A stretch of DNA of 64,000 nucleotides, from NCBI GenBank assembly GCA_002943765.1, contig PQWQ01000003.1, positions 2,851,501 through 2,915,500 on the forward strand, written 5' to 3'. Source of the DNA: Psoroptes ovis (taxonomy: Eukaryota; Arthropoda; Arachnida; Sarcoptiformes; Psoroptidae). Made by a program: the position numbers and the translations under genes. The notes beneath the pieces are model-generated. The model was not told the DNA's origin, did not search any database, and was given only the letters and a program-made list of their open reading frames with translations. Shown here in pieces: positions 60,871-64,000 of the stretch (position 1 is the stretch's first letter; every line of letters starts with the position of its first letter).

Positions 60871-61359
60871 TTATGATTCATATTCTTCATCTTCATTTGT
60901 TATATTCAAACTTGGTTGGGCAATAGTAGCATTTTGCATTTGTAACCATTCTTGTTGTTCAATTAATGCTTGTTCTTGTCTAGCTCGAGCAAACAATTCT
61001 TGTTGTTGTCGTAATAATTCTTCTTCAGGTATACCTAAATGTTCTAAACGTGTAGATTGTCTTCGTCGTTTACCTTTACAATCATTCATAACAGATTCAA
61101 CATCAGATTTATAACTGGAAAAACCTAAACGATCTAATGCAGATAATACATGTTCAGCTGACATTGTTTTTTTCTGTTGACTTTCACATATTAAATTTGC
61201 TTCAGTTGTTATTTTATGAATGAATTCAGAACAACATTGTAATATTACTTCTCTTGAATCATTTGCGACACGTATATCTGGAACGATTTCTTTAATTAAT
61301 TTATTTATTGCAGCACGTGGTATTGTAAGCTCATCATCATCTTTTTCGTTTGATGCCAT
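60871..61359 (-). CDS. DR1: Dr1, negative cofactor 2 beta subunit
   Basis: Single exon, 162 residues (human 176), starting at ATG 61359 (MASNEKDDDELTIPRAAINK). Dr1 pairs with DRAP1 through histone folds to form NC2, which clamps TBP on the promoter and blocks TFIIA/TFIIB. The histone fold is clear: LTIPRAAINKLIKEIVPDIR, ANDSREVILQCCSEFIHKIT, EANLICESQQKKTMSAEHVL and SALDRLGFSSY. The TBP-interacting region follows (KGKRRRQSTRLEHLGIPEEE) and then a Q/E/A-rich helix. Dr1 also occurs in the ATAC acetyltransferase complex. Its start is 77 bp from that of the small plus-strand ORF on the other strand. Confidence 0.96.
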   Translation of the reverse strand: MASNEKDDDELTIPRAAINKLIKEIVPDIRVANDSREVILQCCSEFIHKITTEANLICESQQKKTMSAEHVLSALDRLGFSSYKSDVESVMNDCKGKRRRQSTRLEHLGIPEEELLRQQQELFARARQEQALIEQQEWLQMQNATIAQPSLNITNEDEEYES

Positions 61360-61436
61360 TTGATGTTTTAACAAACCAGAACAAACAAATAAATTAACAA
61401 AACACTAAAACACAAAAAACAAAGCCTAGTGAGAAA

Positions 61437-61643
61437 ATGATTGAATGGGCTATTACGAATTCATTTAGAGATGAAGAACCCGAAGTTAATATGATCCCAA
61501 ATGAACAGCAATTATATAGAATCGGCTCGAAAAAAATGGATTCTTGGTCAAATCCAAAAATTGATTGTTTTTGTTTTGGACTCAAAAATGGAATGATTCA
61601 AGAAGGGCCGTTCATAAAGGATAGGATCGAAAAAATTTATTGA
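61437..61643 (+). CDS. small hypothetical protein (68 residues)
   Basis: An ATG in good context (GAGAAAATGATT) opens a 68-residue frame between divergent Dr1 (77 bp away) and convergent PGAP3 (stop-to-stop gap 43 bp). The composition is protein-like: MIEWAITNSFRDEEPEVNMI, then IPNEQQLYRIGSKKMDSW and IDCFCFGLKNGMIQEGPFIK. It fills the only space in a tightly packed block. No signal peptide, membrane segment or known domain is seen. It could be a real short gene, part of a Dr1-linked divergent transcript, or chance. Confidence 0.45.
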   Translation: MIEWAITNSFRDEEPEVNMIPNEQQLYRIGSKKMDSWSNPKIDCFCFGLKNGMIQEGPFIKDRIEKIY

Positions 61644-61686
61644 AAATTGAAATTTTTTTTTATTTTAAATCACAAATATAAATGTT

Positions 61687-63014
61687 TCAGAGTAATTTTT
61701 GCTTGATTTCGTTAATTTCAATCAAATAATATATTGCTTCGTCTTTCAAAAAGCTATTGGTGGAAAATAGAAAAAAATGATTGTCAATTTTCATAATTTT
61801 TTCAGTCTTCAAAATCACAATTACCTGTACCAAAAAAATGGAAAAAATGTTGTAGCCAAATGCCAGAGTGAATGTGCATCAAAAGTATAGAAAATTGGTT
61901 CAAAATCAAACAATTCTAAGGTTAAGCATAAGTTTATGAATAGTAAGCTGAAAAAACACTTTCGTACATGCGGACGCTGGTGACGATTACGAAAACACCA
62001 TATTGACCATAATATTGTGCTTATCATTCCTTAATGTGGAATTAAAAATTCAATTTATTTGATGATTAGTCAATTGATTATCATACCTGTTATAACATTT
62101 ATTTGCATATTATAGCCATAATCAAAGTTTTCATACATTTGCCGCAAATGATTTAAATAAAATCCAACAAACGGTATTGCAATTGTAAATTGAATCACAT
62201 TTTTATTAATGTTGAAATTTAAGACTTCGATCAATAATTTGACTGTTATCGTATATAATAGAAATATCACGATTAAATAGGCTGAAAAATAATCCATTTT
62301 CTGTACAATCAAATCAATGAAATTAATGATGATTTTCGAAATTTAATGATAATCATAGCGTTACCTCTGTGAATGGTGTTTCACAGGCATGAAACATCAT
62401 TGACCAAAACCATGCATTCATTGAGATGAATGCCTGCATTTGCCATAAGTTATATAATGGATCATTCGAGTATTGGCCAAATAAACGATATTCACTCCAA
62501 CAATAATAATTTGTTAATAAATTTGTGAATGAAAAAATGAACGATGCTGGCTCTTGAATGCCGAATAATCGATAGAAAGTCCACTAAAATTGTCAAGAGA
62601 GCAAAGATTATTGGGGAAATCTATAAAAATTCATGATTATACTTTTCCATAAAATTGTGGAGTCGGTTGCCGGTAATAATTATAATTATTTTTCAATTCT
62701 ATGATTGTTTTCCATTGACATTCATACTGACATTCTGATTGGCAATTCCAACCAAGAAATTTCAAATACAATGGTTGATTTATTTCAAATTTTGATAATG
62801 AATCTTTTCGTGTACAATTTTCTCTAATACAGTTGGTTAAATAATATTGAAACAATTTTAATCGATCGCCTAAAGAAGCTTGAACTAAACAGATAATCAT
62901 TGAGAAAAAATATCGTAAAAATCAGAATTTAAAATTACGGAAATTTTCTATAACATTACCAATATCTAATAATGGCCATATGATGATGAAATTGCACAAC
63001 AATTTGATTATCAT
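61687..63014 (-). CDS. PGAP3: post-GPI attachment to proteins factor 3 (Per1 family)
   Basis: Six exons on the minus strand (63014-62960, 62884-62643, 62583-62365, 62300-62087, 62029-61825, 61753-61687), introns 57-75 bp, all GT-AG and in phase, give 333 residues (human 320). PGAP3 is a GPI-specific phospholipase A2 of the Golgi that removes the unsaturated sn-2 acyl chain from GPI anchors. A signal peptide (MIIKLLCNFIIIWPLLDIVQ) is followed by a Cys-rich lumenal region (NCIRENC, CQSECQYEC) and about seven membrane segments. CREST-superfamily residues are present: SMNAWFWSMMFH (His164), EKMDYF (Asp175), and DAHSLWH (His296, His300). Other conserved blocks are GIQEPASF, FDYGYNM and CFRNR. It is head-to-head with symplekin, 194 bp apart. 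Confidence 0.96.
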
Positions 63015-63208
63015 GATAAAATTTTGAAATCAGATTGGAATTGATTTCATAATTCCATTTCAGGAAATGTTCCTGAAAAGTCTTTCAAGAATCAGCTGGA
63101 GAAACTTTTCGGAAATAAAAGTGTCCATGACTTTCTTTCGAAATTCAAAACAATAATTTTGATCTTAATTTGATTGAAATTTGAATTCAAATTCAAAACA
63201 ATAAAACA
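63015..63208. promoter_or_regulatory. shared divergent promoter of PGAP3 and symplekin, with HSE-like units
   Basis: This segment lies between two start codons on opposite strands. At 63063-63092 it contains alternating GAA/TTC pentamers: gGAAa, gTTCc, tGAAa, tTTCa, aGAAt. gTTCc-tGAAa and tTTCa-aGAAt are each contiguous as in heat-shock elements; the other spacings are one and four bases off. Promoter role is inferred from position. Confidence 0.4.
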
Positions 63209-64000
63209 ATGTCCGAAACTGAACGTATTGAATCACGTGTTGTTGAGTTTCTTGAAAATGCTATAGCATCAACAAATGAAAGTGAAAAAGTATCATATTT
63301 AAATCAAGCTCAAGAATTGGTGATACATAATGACATTTTGGATAATTTTTTAGACGAAATTCTTGCCTTTCAAAATGACACATATTCTGAAGTTCGTAAA
63401 TTTGTTGCCAGTTTTATCGAAGCAACTTGCCGGAAAGATCCGGATTTTTTCCCAAAAGTTATTGTCAACCTGAGTATGATGTTAGCTGATGAAACGCCTA
63501 ACGTTTTGAAACGTGTTATTCAAGCTTTGACACAATTATATAAAATTTTTCTACCATGGATTTCAACAGCAAAAGTCAATGATGAAGTAGAGTCAACTAT
63601 GGTTGTTTGGAATCAGATTAAGAATCAAGTTTTTTCATTAATTGATTTGACCGAGAATGATGGTGTCCGCACACAATGTGTAAAATTTATCGAAACAGTT
63701 ATTATTTATCAAACAAGAAATTATAATAGTAATGATTCAAAGGATGATTTTTCATTGGATCAAATTGCTAAACTAGATAATAAAATTCTAGATATTGATA
63801 CTTTGGAAGATGAAGCAAAACAACTATTCGAACAATTGATAAATTTTCAATCTAAAATCCATATATCAAGTGTAAATCTTATGGCAACAATGCAAAGTTT
63901 ATCATTGATTGCTCGACAGCGTCCCCGGTTATTTTTTGATAAAGTAATTCTTGCGTTTGAAACATTAAGTACCAATTTACCACCAACTTTAGCCAAATCA
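63209..64000 (+). CDS. SYMPK: symplekin, N-terminal part (runs off the window)
   Basis: An open frame from ATG 63209 (MSETERIESRVVEFLENAIA) continues to the window end, 264 codons with no stop and no intron. Symplekin is the HEAT-repeat scaffold that ties CPSF and CstF together in mRNA 3'-end cleavage and polyadenylation and in histone pre-mRNA processing. The alignment with human symplekin is clear: LDNFLDEILAFQNDTYSEVR, KFVASFIEATCRKD, TQLYKIF, DGVRTQCVKFIE, SSVNLMATMQSLSLIARQRP, and ETLSTNLPPTLAKS at the edge. The visible part is the N-terminal HEAT domain that binds Ssu72. The C-terminal domain lies outside the window. Confidence 0.96.
   Translation, partial: MSETERIESRVVEFLENAIASTNESEKVSYLNQAQELVIHNDILDNFLDEILAFQNDTYSEVRKFVASFIEATCRKDPDFFPKVIVNLSMMLADETPNVLKRVIQALTQLYKIFLPWISTAKVNDEVESTMVVWNQIKNQVFSLIDLTENDGVRTQCVKFIETVIIYQTRNYNSNDSKDDFSLDQIAKLDNKILDIDTLEDEAKQLFEQLINFQSKIHISSVNLMATMQSLSLIARQRPRLFFDKVILAFETLSTNLPPTLAKS

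Overview
The window looks like nuclear DNA of a small-genome arthropod. It is very AT-rich, its introns are mostly 50-110 bp with GT-AG ends, several long genes have no intron, and trinucleotide and tetranucleotide microsatellites are dense. Gene content (an Atrophin with arthropod-type C-terminal blocks, and a SLIMP-like degenerate seryl-tRNA synthetase) fits an arthropod. An acariform (dust-mite-like) mite is my best guess, but that is inference from composition and gene architecture, not from a marker.

Layout: 1-14.8 kb is a gene desert holding one short mariner-like inverted-repeat element. 14.8-30 kb is a compact island: SLIMP-like (+), ATP synthase alpha (-), heparan sulfate glucuronyl C5-epimerase (-), FGFR1OP2/SIKE-like STRIPAK subunit (+), STOML2 (-), and the eight 3' coding exons of an Atrophin/RERE co-repressor (-). 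30-44.4 kb is a second desert. It probably contains the large first intron and the 5' end of Atrophin: a candidate first coding exon lies at 39241-39250 and a GC-rich promoter-like patch near 42.1-42.3 kb. 44.4-47.9 kb holds CTDNEP1/Dullard (+, five exons) and an unrecognised secreted protein with three repeats of a cysteine pattern (+). 47.9-55.5 kb is a third desert with several perfect hairpins and a candidate tiny spliced gene. 55.5-64 kb is compact again: an unrecognised secreted protein (-), an ANKRD50-like NTPase/ankyrin protein (-), Dr1/NC2-beta (-), a small unknown ORF (+), PGAP3 (-, six exons) and the 5' end of symplekin (+, runs off the window).

The genes are mostly unrelated housekeeping functions: mitochondria (SLIMP, ATP5A, STOML2), secretory pathway and glycan/GPI processing (GLCE, PGAP3), nuclear envelope (CTDNEP1), transcription and RNA 3'-end processing (Atrophin, Dr1, symplekin), and signalling scaffolds (FGFR1OP2-like, ANKRD50-like). 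Two head-to-head pairs (GLCE/FGFR1OP2-like and PGAP3/symplekin) share intergenic promoters of 194-306 bp, each with a symmetric motif worth checking. I saw no rRNA, tRNA, CRISPR array or intact transposase. The most novel-looking items are the triple-cysteine-repeat secreted protein, the small ORFs in the compact 3' island, a candidate spliced micro-gene at 54.95 kb, and the hairpin clusters in the deserts.
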